From NCBI GenBank assembly GCA_903925685.1, contig CAIYGI010000229.1, forward strand, positions 1 to 48,147: 48,147 nt of DNA, read 5' to 3'. Shown here in pieces: positions 40,954 through 48,147 of the stretch (the stretch's first letter is position 1; each line of letters begins with the position of its first letter). The notes beneath the pieces were generated by a model. The model saw only the letters and a program-made list of their open reading frames with translations, was not told the DNA's origin and ran no database searches. The DNA comes from an uncultured bacterium (GTDB lineage: Bacteria; Verrucomicrobiota; Kiritimatiellia; CAIKKV01; CAIYGI01). The translations under genes and the position numbers were made by a program.

Positions 40954-43779
40954 ATGAGCGCGGATGCCACAGTCTCTCAGCACTCATCACCCTTGGAGAA
41001 GATCGCGCTTTTCCGGGCTCTGTTCCGGGGGAGGGACGACCTGTACCCGCGCCGTTTCGAGAGCCGGAAGACGGGCAAGTCCGGCTACAGCCCCGCCTGC
41101 GCCAACGAGTGGGCTCGCGGCCTGTGCGACAAACGCGCGATCAAGTGCATCGCCTGCCCGAACCGCCGATTCCTGCCGGTGACCGCCGAGACCATCCGTC
41201 AGCATCTATCCGGTCAGGACGAGACCGGCCGCGAATTCATCATGGGCGTCTATCCGATGCTTCTGGATGAAACTTGTTTCTTCCTCGCCGCGGATTTCGA
41301 CAAGGCGGCTTGGCGCGAGGATGTGGGCGCGGTCATGGAAACCTGCCGCCGGTTTGGGCTTCCGTCTGTGATCGAACGTTCCCGGTCGGGTAACGGCGGC
41401 CACCTGTGGCTGTTCTTTGAGGAAGCCATTCCCGCCGTGTTGGCGAGGAAATTGGGCGCGCACATTCTCACCGAGACCATGGATCGGCGACCGGACATCG
41501 GGCTGGATTCGTATGATCGTTTCTTTCCCAGTCAGGACACTTTGCCCAAGGGCAACTTCGGGAACCTGATCGCATTGCCGTTACAGCAGCGTCCACGCGA
41601 AGCCGGCAACAGCGTGTTTCTCGATGAACAGTTGACCCCCTGGCCGGATCAATGGGCTTTTCTCGCGACCGTGCGGAAGATTTCTCGCGCGGAGACGGAA
41701 AACCTCGTTCGCGTCGCGGAAAGCCGGGGGCGAGTGGTTGGGGTTCGCTTGGTATTGGCGGATGAGGACGATGCCGAACCATGGACCGCTCCACCTTCAC
41801 GGCGCCGGATTGACCCTCCTATTGCCGGTCCGTTGCCGGACCGTCTGGAACTCGTCCTCGGAAACGAAATCTACATCGCTAAAGATGCGATGCCACCCGC
41901 TTTGCGCAATCGGCTCGTCAGGTTGGCGGCATTCCAGAATCCGGAGTTCTACAGGGCGCAGGCGATGCGCCTGCCGACTTTCGACAAACCGCGCGTGATC
42001 GCCTGCGCGGAAGACCATCCACTGCACATCGGCCTGCCGCGAGGCTGCCTGGAGGATCTCAAGGGCGTACTCGCCAGTCTCAAAATCGAACCCGTGGTTC
42101 GCGACGAGCGAAACACAGGGGTGCCATTCCCGGTCTCGTTCCACGGTACGTTGCGGCCGGAACAACAGGCCGCCGTGGACGCTCTGGCCGCCCACGACAC
42201 AGGGGTGTTGGCAGCCACCACCGCCTTCGGAAAGACCGTGATTGCCGCCTGGCTGATCGCGAAACGTGGCGTCAACACCTTGGTGCTTGTACATCGCCAA
42301 CAGTTGATGGAACAGTGGGTGGAGCGATTGGCGACGTTCCTGGACTTGCCAGCCAAGGCGATCGGACGAATCGGCGGGGGTAGAAAGAAACCTACCGGGA
42401 CGCTGGATGTGGCGTTGATACAAAGTCTGGTTCGCAAGGGCGTGGCGAACGATCTCGTTGGGGAATACGGCCATCTCGTCGTGGACGAATGTCACCATCT
42501 GCCTGCAGCCAGTTTCGAACAAGTTGCCCGGCGAGCGAAGGCCAGGTACGTTCTTGGCCTGTCCGCGACCGTAACACGGAAAGACGGCCATCATCCGATC
42601 GTCTTCATGCAGTGCGGGCCGGTGCGCTATCGCGTGGATGCAAAACAACAGGCGGCCGGACGACCTTTCACGCACAGCGTTTGGGTGCGTCCCACCGGTT
42701 TCCGACCGCTGGATGCCGCCAATCCGGATGTCCGCGTCCAGTTCCATGATCTCTACGATGCGCTGATCGCGGACGAAAGCCGGAACCGGTTGATAATCGA
42801 AGACGTCATGGAGGCCGTGCGCGAAGGACGTTCGCCCGTTGTGCTGACGGAGCGGACCGACCACCTGCTCAAACTGAAGGAACAACTGTCTCCCGCGATC
42901 CGCCACCTGGTCGTGCTCCAGGGCGGAATGGGAAGAAAGAAGCTGAGGGAAGTCCTCGCTCAGTTGGCAGCCGTTCCAGAGAATGAGGAACGCGTCTTGC
43001 TGGCTACCGGACGTTACCTTGGCGAGGGGTTCGACGACGCCCGGCTTGACACTTTGTTTCTGACGCTGCCTGTCTCATGGCGCGGCACCATCGCCCAGTA
43101 TGCCGGGCGCCTGCATCGCCTGCACGACAGCAAACGGGAAGTTCGCGTATACGACTACGCCGATCTCAATGTTCCCATGCTGGCCAGGATGTTCGACCGG
43201 CGGTGCATAGGTTACGAAGCGGTTGGATATACAATCATGCTCCCGGCCAGCGCCGTTCCGGGCTGGCCGGTCGACGTGCCTCTTCCCGTCGAACCGGAAT
43301 GGAAGCGCGACTATGCCGCCACCATTCAAAGATTGATTCGCGACGGGGTGGATGCGCCGCTGGGCAACCTCTTTGTCCATGCGACTCGCGCTCTCCAACC
43401 AGACGCGCAAGGCTCGGACCGGGCACGCAGCGCAACCGAGGCATTCCTGTATCGCCGGTTGCAAACGCTTCCCGAGACCGCCGGCAAGTTCCTACTCAAT
43501 GCCGAACTACCGATTTCCTTCGACGGCCGGGGTCGAATGGAGGTGGATTTGCTCTGCGCGGAGGCGCGCGTGGCGATTGAAGTGGATGGCGCACAACACT
43601 TGAACGATCCCGACGCCTACCGCCGCGATCGCCGCAAGGACTTCATGCTGCAGGAGAACGGTTTCTTTGTACTGCGGTTCCTGGCCGACGATGTCGGAAA
43701 GCATCTCGACGATGTCCTCGACGCCATCCTTCGCGTCATGGCCCATTGTGAAAGAGCCGATGCACAGTCGCATACATAG
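40954..43779 (+). CDS. TOTE-type primase-helicase-nuclease conflict protein
   Basis: A 941-aa three-part protein. The N-terminus (1-280) is an archaeo-eukaryotic primase-like domain of the TOTE conflict group: a Cys cluster (Cys49, 58, 65 and 68; CxxC in CIACPNR), LAADFDK with the catalytic Asp pair, and SRSGNGGHLWLFF. The middle is an SF2 helicase: AATTAFGKTVIA (Walker A), VVDECHHLP (DECH), LSATVTR, and QYAGRLHRLH (motif VI). The end is a Vsr/DUF559-like nuclease: MEVDLLCAEARVAIEVDGAQ. Such fusions are proposed to act against invading DNA. It follows the cassette array and an antitoxin-like gene. Confidence 0.85.
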   Translation: MSADATVSQHSSPLEKIALFRALFRGRDDLYPRRFESRKTGKSGYSPACANEWARGLCDKRAIKCIACPNRRFLPVTAETIRQHLSGQDETGREFIMGVYPMLLDETCFFLAADFDKAAWREDVGAVMETCRRFGLPSVIERSRSGNGGHLWLFFEEAIPAVLARKLGAHILTETMDRRPDIGLDSYDRFFPSQDTLPKGNFGNLIALPLQQRPREAGNSVFLDEQLTPWPDQWAFLATVRKISRAETENLVRVAESRGRVVGVRLVLADEDDAEPWTAPPSRRRIDPPIAGPLPDRLELVLGNEIYIAKDAMPPALRNRLVRLAAFQNPEFYRAQAMRLPTFDKPRVIACAEDHPLHIGLPRGCLEDLKGVLASLKIEPVVRDERNTGVPFPVSFHGTLRPEQQAAVDALAAHDTGVLAATTAFGKTVIAAWLIAKRGVNTLVLVHRQQLMEQWVERLATFLDLPAKAIGRIGGGRKKPTGTLDVALIQSLVRKGVANDLVGEYGHLVVDECHHLPAASFEQVARRAKARYVLGLSATVTRKDGHHPIVFMQCGPVRYRVDAKQQAAGRPFTHSVWVRPTGFRPLDAANPDVRVQFHDLYDALIADESRNRLIIEDVMEAVREGRSPVVLTERTDHLLKLKEQLSPAIRHLVVLQGGMGRKKLREVLAQLAAVPENEERVLLATGRYLGEGFDDARLDTLFLTLPVSWRGTIAQYAGRLHRLHDSKREVRVYDYADLNVPMLARMFDRRCIGYEAVGYTIMLPASAVPGWPVDVPLPVEPEWKRDYAATIQRLIRDGVDAPLGNLFVHATRALQPDAQGSDRARSATEAFLYRRLQTLPETAGKFLLNAELPISFDGRGRMEVDLLCAEARVAIEVDGAQHLNDPDAYRRDRRKDFMLQENGFFVLRFLADDVGKHLDDVLDAILRVMAHCERADAQSHT

Positions 43780-43825
43780 CCATTGCGGCTTGTTTTCAGG
43801 AGGAAGTTTACCTATTATTTGCGCC

Positions 43826-44047
43826 ATGCAGCATCGGCATATTAACCATGAGGCTTTCACCACGGCCGTGATCGATGACATCATTGAACGCGGAAAGCGG
43901 GTGGATTGGGCCGAATTGCGCGATTCCGCGGCTTCGGATCCTGTGATTCTGCGTAAGATCCTGCGCGTTTGCGTTGCGCACTCCGATGATCCTTGCGCGC
44001 AACGTTACCATCTCTGGAGACTTTATGCCGACCGACGCGTTGCCTGA
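43826..44047 (+). CDS. Small partner protein of nucleotidyltransferase gene
   Basis: A 73-aa protein with DIIERGKRVDWAELRDSA, DPVILRKILRVCVAH and QRYHLWRLYADRRVA. Its last 23 bp overlap the downstream nucleotidyltransferase gene, as in toxin-antitoxin pairs. The spacing of AGGAGG (22 nt upstream) is longer than usual. An antitoxin-like role is inferred from layout. Confidence 0.6.
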   Translation: MQHRHINHEAFTTAVIDDIIERGKRVDWAELRDSAASDPVILRKILRVCVAHSDDPCAQRYHLWRLYADRRVA

Positions 44048-44699
44048 ATGGGAGCGCCTGCTTTCGTCCGCTGCTCGCCTGCAGAAAATCCTGCCCTCCG
44101 CGGTGCTGGTGGGCGGATCGGCCGCCGCCCTGCATGTCCGGCACCGGTTTTCAAAGGATGCCGACCATGTCCTGACTGATTTGGCCCAGCGCTTTGACGA
44201 GATACTGGCAGAACTCGAATCTGTCGCAGGTTGGCGGACGGCGCGCGTGCGACGGCCGGTGATGATTCTTGGCAGTCTCGACGGCATCGAAACCGGAATT
44301 CGTCAACTGATACGCGACCAGCCTCTCGAAACGGTTCGATTGCAATGCGGCGGGCAGGAAGTGACGGCGCCGACGATGGCGGAAATTCTGAGGATCAAGG
44401 GCGTGTTGATCCTCAAGCGAAACGCCACGCGCGATTATCTCGATTTCGTGGCGTTGGCGGACGCCATGAAAGACGCGACCGTTATTGAAGCGCTGCAACA
44501 TTTCGACGAGATTTATCCGCAACCGAACGGCCATTCGGCGCTGCAACAGTTGCAAATTCAACTTGCGAAGCCCCTGCCCTACGACTTGGAAGATACGCAA
44601 TTGAACGAGTACAAAAATCTCATCCCCAAGTGGCACGCCTGGTCGAACGTCGAGGCCGTCGCGGCACGGGTCGCCGAACTGCTTTTCGAACGCCTTTAG
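44025..44699 (+). CDS. Nucleotidyltransferase (AbiEii-like toxin family)
   Basis: A 224-aa protein. Core nucleotidyltransferase features: AVLVGGSAAALHVRHRFSKD with the acidic metal ligands in SKDADHV, and a later APTMAEILRIKGVLILKRN where AbiEii-type enzymes have the conserved Lys-rich helix. DYLDFVALADAM is a helix typical of this group. Related proteins add nucleotides to tRNA and act as abortive-infection toxins. It is translationally linked to the small protein upstream. Confidence 0.65.
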   Translation: MPTDALPEWERLLSSAARLQKILPSAVLVGGSAAALHVRHRFSKDADHVLTDLAQRFDEILAELESVAGWRTARVRRPVMILGSLDGIETGIRQLIRDQPLETVRLQCGGQEVTAPTMAEILRIKGVLILKRNATRDYLDFVALADAMKDATVIEALQHFDEIYPQPNGHSALQQLQIQLAKPLPYDLEDTQLNEYKNLIPKWHAWSNVEAVAARVAELLFERL

Positions 44700-44945
44700 C
44701 CCGGCTTGCAGGGAATGCCAAATTTCCAAGCGTGGATCTGTGAGATGGGGCCGCCCAATGCGGGTGCGTTGGTGATACGTCTTCACTTTGCACATTCTGT
44801 TTTTAGGCATTGCATGGCGGAACGGATGGGGTTGGTGTCACGGCGGACTCTGACCTCAAGGCGGCGGATTGTCGAAACCTCGTGTGCGCAGAACTGACTC
44901 GTTGCGGCCCCCGCCTTTTATGACACAAAAAAGTCCAAAAAGGTG
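44700..44945. other. Intergenic spacer, no gene supported
   Basis: A 246-bp gap after the nucleotidyltransferase. The only structure is a GC stem at 44904-44914 followed by CTTTTAT, which could end the upstream transcript. No ORF here has a good ribosome site or a recognisable product. Confidence 0.4.
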
Positions 44946-44974
44946 TTGCGCTCGTGAGGGTAGTGTGCTTTACT
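44946..44974 (+). promoter_or_regulatory. Promoter of structured RNA
   Basis: TTGCGC (44946-44951), a 17-bp spacer, TTTACT (44969-44974). The -10 is identical to that of the ssb promoter. Confidence 0.55.
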
Positions 44975-44980
44975 TACACC

Positions 44981-45146
44981 GACATCAGGAACGATCCTGC
45001 CGTAGCGCAGGGTCTGCCAACCGGGGACGGGATCCCACGGTGGCTTCTGCGAGGCGAAAGCCTCGTGGGATGTGCGCCCGGAAGACGGGGCGAAACAAAA
45101 TCCCGGGCACAGAAAGGCCGTCCTGATGCAGGACGGCCTTTCTTGT
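44981..45146 (+). ncRNA. Candidate structured small RNA, unknown family
   Basis: A transcript of about 165 nt bounded by promoter and terminator. Three hairpins precede the terminator: GATCCTGC/GCAGGGTC (44993-45014); ATCCCAC/GTGGGAT (45032-45071), enclosing GAGGC-GAAA-GCCTC, a GNRA tetraloop hairpin, with a large one-sided bulge; and GCCCGG/CCGGGC (45076-45108) with an A-rich 21-nt loop. No ORF of note lies within. It does not match the motifs I know for 6S, SRP, RNase P, tmRNA or common riboswitches. It ends 46 bp before the arm-domain gene and could be a separate RNA or a terminated leader. Confidence 0.6.
45113..45144 (+). terminator. Intrinsic terminator
   Basis: Stem GGCCGTCC (45116-45123) / GGACGGCC (45131-45138) with loop TGATGCA, flanked by AAA and followed by TTTCTT. 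A strong rho-independent terminator for the small RNA. Confidence 0.85.
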
Positions 45147-45191
45147 TGTCGGATTCCTGATGCGTGAACTCGACGGAAGGAGTAGCACATC

Positions 45192-45437
45192 ATGAGCGAC
45201 GACAAACTGGCCCTTCGGTTCTTAGCCGGAAACCAGAACCACCACCTTTGGGACAACAACGGTACGTGGTTCATCCACTACACCGTTCACTGCCCTGACT
45301 ACACCAAGGCCAGAATTCGGCAGTCCCTCGGCACCAAGTCCATTGACGCCGCACGTCGGCTGCGCGACAGACACCTGTCTGCACTTTGCTCCAAAAACCA
45401 CCTGCTTGACAACGCACGCGACCTCGGCGCAGCATAA
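45192..45437 (+). CDS. Stand-alone recombinase arm-type DNA-binding domain
   Basis: An 81-aa protein. GTWFIHYTVHCPDYTK followed by ARIRQSLGTKSIDAARRLRD has the pattern of the N-terminal arm-binding domain of tyrosine recombinases (W-x-h-x-Y ... R-x-S-L-G-T ... A-x-x-x-R-D). No catalytic domain follows in any frame. It could be an excisionase-like factor or a recombinase remnant. AAGGAG lies 10 nt before the ATG. It follows the terminated RNA. Confidence 0.6.
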   Translation: MSDDKLALRFLAGNQNHHLWDNNGTWFIHYTVHCPDYTKARIRQSLGTKSIDAARRLRDRHLSALCSKNHLLDNARDLGAA

Positions 45438-45565
45438 ATCCATGGCAAAAAAAGAATGTTTTGGAGGGGATGGGCAGTCGCCAATAGCGATTCTAGACAG
45501 GCCAAACCGGCACATAAGGATATTTGGACCGAAACACATGCCTGCCTTCATTTCGGAAAGGGGCA

Positions 45566-47158
45566 ATGAAAGGACTTTGCACTATGAATACGAAAGTTGT
45601 GAACATGGACTTCTTCGGCAAGAGACTGCCCACGGACGTTACGTCAAAGGGCAACACTACGGGCCTTACGGACAAGCAAATTAAGGTATTTTGTGAAAAA
45701 CTACGCGACATTGTTTACCCGAAATCAGGTCAACCGGTGATTGCGACTACTGAAAACACATCAGGACAGACCGGTATTGACCTCAATGCTGAAAATATCC
45801 TGGTTTTTTATGGCCATCGAGCAAAAGTTGGATGGAAGTTCCAACTCACCGAAAACCAGAAGAAGCCGGTGGACGACCCGTCGTGGCAACAGATTGCCCG
45901 CGCCCTCTCGACAATTGACGGTACCGCACCGCATTCTTATGCGATCCTTGCAAGCCAAAATGGTGAATTCATTCAGGCCTGTGCCTGCAAAGGCGAGTAC
46001 CACGTCGAGGTAAAGACCATTGACCAACAACAGAAGACTGAGAGTCTATGCGTCGCGGGCGTTGCCCCATCTCAAACAACGGCGGGCAAGTTTGGGCTCT
46101 CTGATCTACCCATCGCTGGCATAAAAGGTGAGGTTCTCAATAAGGCACAGGCACTCAAACTGTTCAAGCCATTCTGGAAAAACACACCAATGCCAGTTAA
46201 GTTTCTCTGGCGCGACATCTGGCCTGAAACCCAAGAGAAAAACCTTATGGCCCATCTGTCGCAATTGCGGCAGGAAACCAACGCCGCATCCGCACGAACC
46301 ATGATCGCCTGGACCATTGCGGTCGGCCTCTCCTCAGAGATCGAAAGCATTCGCGCTAAACAGATCAAAGTTACTCCAGCGCCAGGACTTGCCAAACTTC
46401 GCGAACGCGTCAACCGTGCCGCGAAAAGCGCGGCGGCAGCAGCAGATCCGGCATGGTCCCTTTGCGAAGAGGCACTAAAGAACATGCGAACCGTCAGTAC
46501 AACTGACAAACCGCATGCTGAGGCCGTCAGAAAGCTGCGTGAAACCAAAGACCAACTTGTTGAGATTTGCGCAAAGGCGCTGACCTTTGCGGAAGAGGCC
46601 GAGTGCGCCATGCGGCGTCTCGCTCAACTTGGCTTCGGTGTTTCCGCACTTCTGGGGAGAAGCGCCAGGATCGAGCGTCTGGACCGGACATGCGTAGCCG
46701 TACTCCATCCTCCCGATGGGCATGGAATCCAATCAAGTCTTTTGAGCCGCGACAACTTGGAACTGTTCTCTAAATCCAGGAAGGAACTACTGGTGGAAAT
46801 ATCCGGGATAGTGTGTCGCCTCCTGATCGATCGCGACGCGACGGTGGGATTTTGGGTGCCCGGCCCCGAAGGTGGTTGCTTTGAGTTTACGGTGGATACG
46901 GCGGACGTCCTGGTGACCTGCGCCAAAGCAACATCACAACCCACAAAAGCGATCCAACAACTCAATAAGCCCCAAGTAGCCGGAAACACAAATAGCGATT
47001 TGATCCCTGCACAAACCTGGCCGTCGCCCGTAAGGGTCCATGCCCCGGCGAAACTTGCAGTTGACACGCTGTTTGACGTTTTCGACCTCGCAAGGCCAGA
47101 AAAACTCGCAGTCACCATTGAACCCAAACCGCGTGCGACAGTGTGCCAGAATCCTTGA
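45566..47158 (+). CDS. Unknown 531-aa protein
   Basis: No family recognised. An N-terminal alpha/beta part (ENILVFYGHRAKVGWKFQL, SYAILASQNGEFIQAC) gives way to a helical middle, with LFKPFWKN, LWRDIWPETQEKNLM and an Ala-rich region near 280-310 (RAAKSAAAAADPAW). The C-terminal region is mixed beta, with DATVGFWVPGPEGGCFEFTV. Several short Cys motifs occur, but no zinc cluster. ATG 45566 has GGAAAGGGG upstream and ATG 45584 has AAAGGA, so either may be used. The HNH gene follows after 7 bp, making a likely operon. Confidence 0.6.
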   Translation: MKGLCTMNTKVVNMDFFGKRLPTDVTSKGNTTGLTDKQIKVFCEKLRDIVYPKSGQPVIATTENTSGQTGIDLNAENILVFYGHRAKVGWKFQLTENQKKPVDDPSWQQIARALSTIDGTAPHSYAILASQNGEFIQACACKGEYHVEVKTIDQQQKTESLCVAGVAPSQTTAGKFGLSDLPIAGIKGEVLNKAQALKLFKPFWKNTPMPVKFLWRDIWPETQEKNLMAHLSQLRQETNAASARTMIAWTIAVGLSSEIESIRAKQIKVTPAPGLAKLRERVNRAAKSAAAAADPAWSLCEEALKNMRTVSTTDKPHAEAVRKLRETKDQLVEICAKALTFAEEAECAMRRLAQLGFGVSALLGRSARIERLDRTCVAVLHPPDGHGIQSSLLSRDNLELFSKSRKELLVEISGIVCRLLIDRDATVGFWVPGPEGGCFEFTVDTADVLVTCAKATSQPTKAIQQLNKPQVAGNTNSDLIPAQTWPSPVRVHAPAKLAVDTLFDVFDLARPEKLAVTIEPKPRATVCQNP

Positions 47159-47165
47159 GAATACA

Positions 47166-47585
47166 ATGACTAACAAACCTAATAATTGTGAAGTATGCGG
47201 TTGTCGCCTGCATCGAAACACCGGCACTTATGCCCGACCCACGCCTGAAGGCAGATCCCACGCTTCAAGTCACCATTATATTCCAGAAAGGTTTTTCGGC
47301 AGGTCACTGAACCGGGGTAAAACACTGAGAGAACCAATCTTTGCGTTATCACCCTGGGATTATGAGCACAAAACCGCTGTGCTTTGTTATGACTGCCACG
47401 AGGAACTGATTCACAATCCCGTCTTTCTCCCAAACGATATTGCGAATCTCTCAAAGATTGTGAAACGAAAAGCCCTTGCGGAAGATCAGAAACCGACAAC
47501 GCGAGACAAGATAGCCGGACGAATCGTACTGTTGCATGAAATTATAGAAAAGGGATTGGCACAGATCATAAAAGAGGGTAATTGA
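47166..47585 (+). CDS. HNH-type endonuclease-like protein
   Basis: A 139-aa protein. CEVCGC near the start, SSHHYIPERFFG (the first His of an HNH hairpin) and VLCYDCHEELIHNPVFLP (CxxCH followed by H-N) give a treble-clef HNH pattern with two CxxC zinc pairs. It is probably a metal-dependent nuclease, but DNA cutting has to be shown. It starts 7 bp after the 531-aa gene and probably acts with it. Confidence 0.68.
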   Translation: MTNKPNNCEVCGCRLHRNTGTYARPTPEGRSHASSHHYIPERFFGRSLNRGKTLREPIFALSPWDYEHKTAVLCYDCHEELIHNPVFLPNDIANLSKIVKRKALAEDQKPTTRDKIAGRIVLLHEIIEKGLAQIIKEGN

Positions 47586-47675
47586 CCGGAAACTTCAATG
47601 ATACGGGCGCACTAAGCGCCGCAGTACACGAATCGTAAACTTGAGGAGTCTAGTTCCGAAAGGTGGATTGAATCT

Positions 47676-48038
47676 ATGAAAACAGAAGGAAAAAAGTGGT
47701 TTGCCGGGCTTAGGACGTTCATTGGCGAATGCCGCGAAAAGTGTCCCATTGTGGAACGTGCGGTTCTCTCAGCCGAGGATGAAAATCAGTGCCAAATTAT
47801 CGGCGGATCGCTGCTGGCATGGCTTCAAAAACACGGCCCACCGCTTATTCAGGAACGGGCGGTGCTATCCAAACTTCAGAAATGGGAGAAAGACCCGTTC
47901 ATCGTGTTTACATCGGAGCAAACCGGATTGGTCGCTGCCAAAGAAATACTCGGTGAAGAGCGCGCAAATATTGCATTTCTGGCCCCTTTTGAATTTTCGG
48001 AATGGCTCAAGTTCACACTTCCTGATCCCGTGCTGTAA
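47676..48038 (+). CDS. Unknown 120-aa protein
   Basis: A small soluble protein with no signal or membrane segment. It has an N-terminal helical region (KKWFAGLRTFIGECREKC) and a later alpha/beta stretch (PFIVFTSEQTGLVAAKEIL, NIAFLAPFEFSEWLKF). It lies 90 bp after the HNH gene on the same strand, with a weak ribosome site. Whether it belongs to the same operon is open. No family recognised. The remaining 48039-48147 holds no supported feature. Confidence 0.5.
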   Translation: MKTEGKKWFAGLRTFIGECREKCPIVERAVLSAEDENQCQIIGGSLLAWLQKHGPPLIQERAVLSKLQKWEKDPFIVFTSEQTGLVAAKEILGEERANIAFLAPFEFSEWLKFTLPDPVL

Positions 48039-48147
48039 TTACGCATGTTTTTGCGAACTGCCCGGAAAATGACATGGCACTTTTTGACGCGTGACAAGTA
48101 AAGCGGCGTGGTGAATTCTTTGGGGCGAACAAACGGTCCCACAAAGG

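Noticed and set aside
45443..45684. 80-codon plus-strand frame from an ATG just after the arm-domain gene
   Set aside because: Its ribosome site is poor and it overlaps the 531-aa gene in a different frame; no recognisable product.
1..48147. CRISPR array, rRNA, tRNA and complete insertion sequences
   Set aside because: No spaced identical repeats, no rRNA or tRNA landmarks and no transposase frame were found on reading both strands.

Overview
The window is a GC-rich bacterial chromosome segment with uneven base composition. Wzm/Wzt polysaccharide export, a lipobox lipoprotein, many secreted proteins and O-antigen-type glycosyltransferases point to a Gram-negative organism. Short G-rich and heptamer repeats, secreted repeat proteins and a TrpR-type regulator recall environmental PVC-group bacteria (Kiritimatiellota/Verrucomicrobiota-like). 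That placement is inference; no rRNA or tRNA gene was found.

Layout. 1-7.3 kb is accessory DNA: a 28-bp inverted repeat, a TrpR-like regulator with a DUF4258-like N-terminus, a DUF4143 ATPase, an antitoxin-like gene bracketed by 57-bp direct repeats, and a single-chain type IIG-like restriction-methylation enzyme. 7.4-18.2 kb is envelope biology: a GT-C-like membrane protein behind a GAACACT heptamer repeat, two secreted phosphoesterases, and a polysaccharide export/assembly operon (Wzm, Wzt, a methyltransferase-glycosyltransferase fusion, an acetyltransferase, a GT2). 18.3-25.5 kb is a minus-strand secretion locus around a 1282-aa M36-like metalloprotease. Its last 80 residues recur as two stand-alone exported miniproteins on either side, and the two miniprotein genes share promoter and leader architecture. 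25.6-29.2 kb holds a methyltransferase coupled to a secreted SGNH hydrolase with two sets of six 48-residue repeats. 29.3-35.4 kb is the most conserved part: lipoprotein, GT2 plus a 43-codon GT2 remnant, trmJ, ssb, nadA, uvrB.

35.4-48.1 kb is a second accessory island, visibly richer in AT. It holds an ORF6N protein with a perfect internal palindrome, then a run of integron-type gene cassettes with attC-like sites but no integrase in the window. The cassettes carry a HEPN protein, small membrane proteins, and a DUF4238/SprT-like pair. After them come an antitoxin-like miniprotein, a TOTE-type primase-helicase-nuclease, a nucleotidyltransferase toxin-like pair, and a promoter/structured RNA/terminator unit followed by a stand-alone recombinase arm-type domain, a 531-aa protein of unknown function, an HNH protein and a small unknown protein.

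The three strongest leads for something undescribed are the protease/miniprotein module family (19.4-24.3 kb), the structured RNA with its downstream genes (44.9-48.0 kb), and the integrase-less cassette array (36.9-40.7 kb). All functions are read from sequence motifs only; no database search was run.
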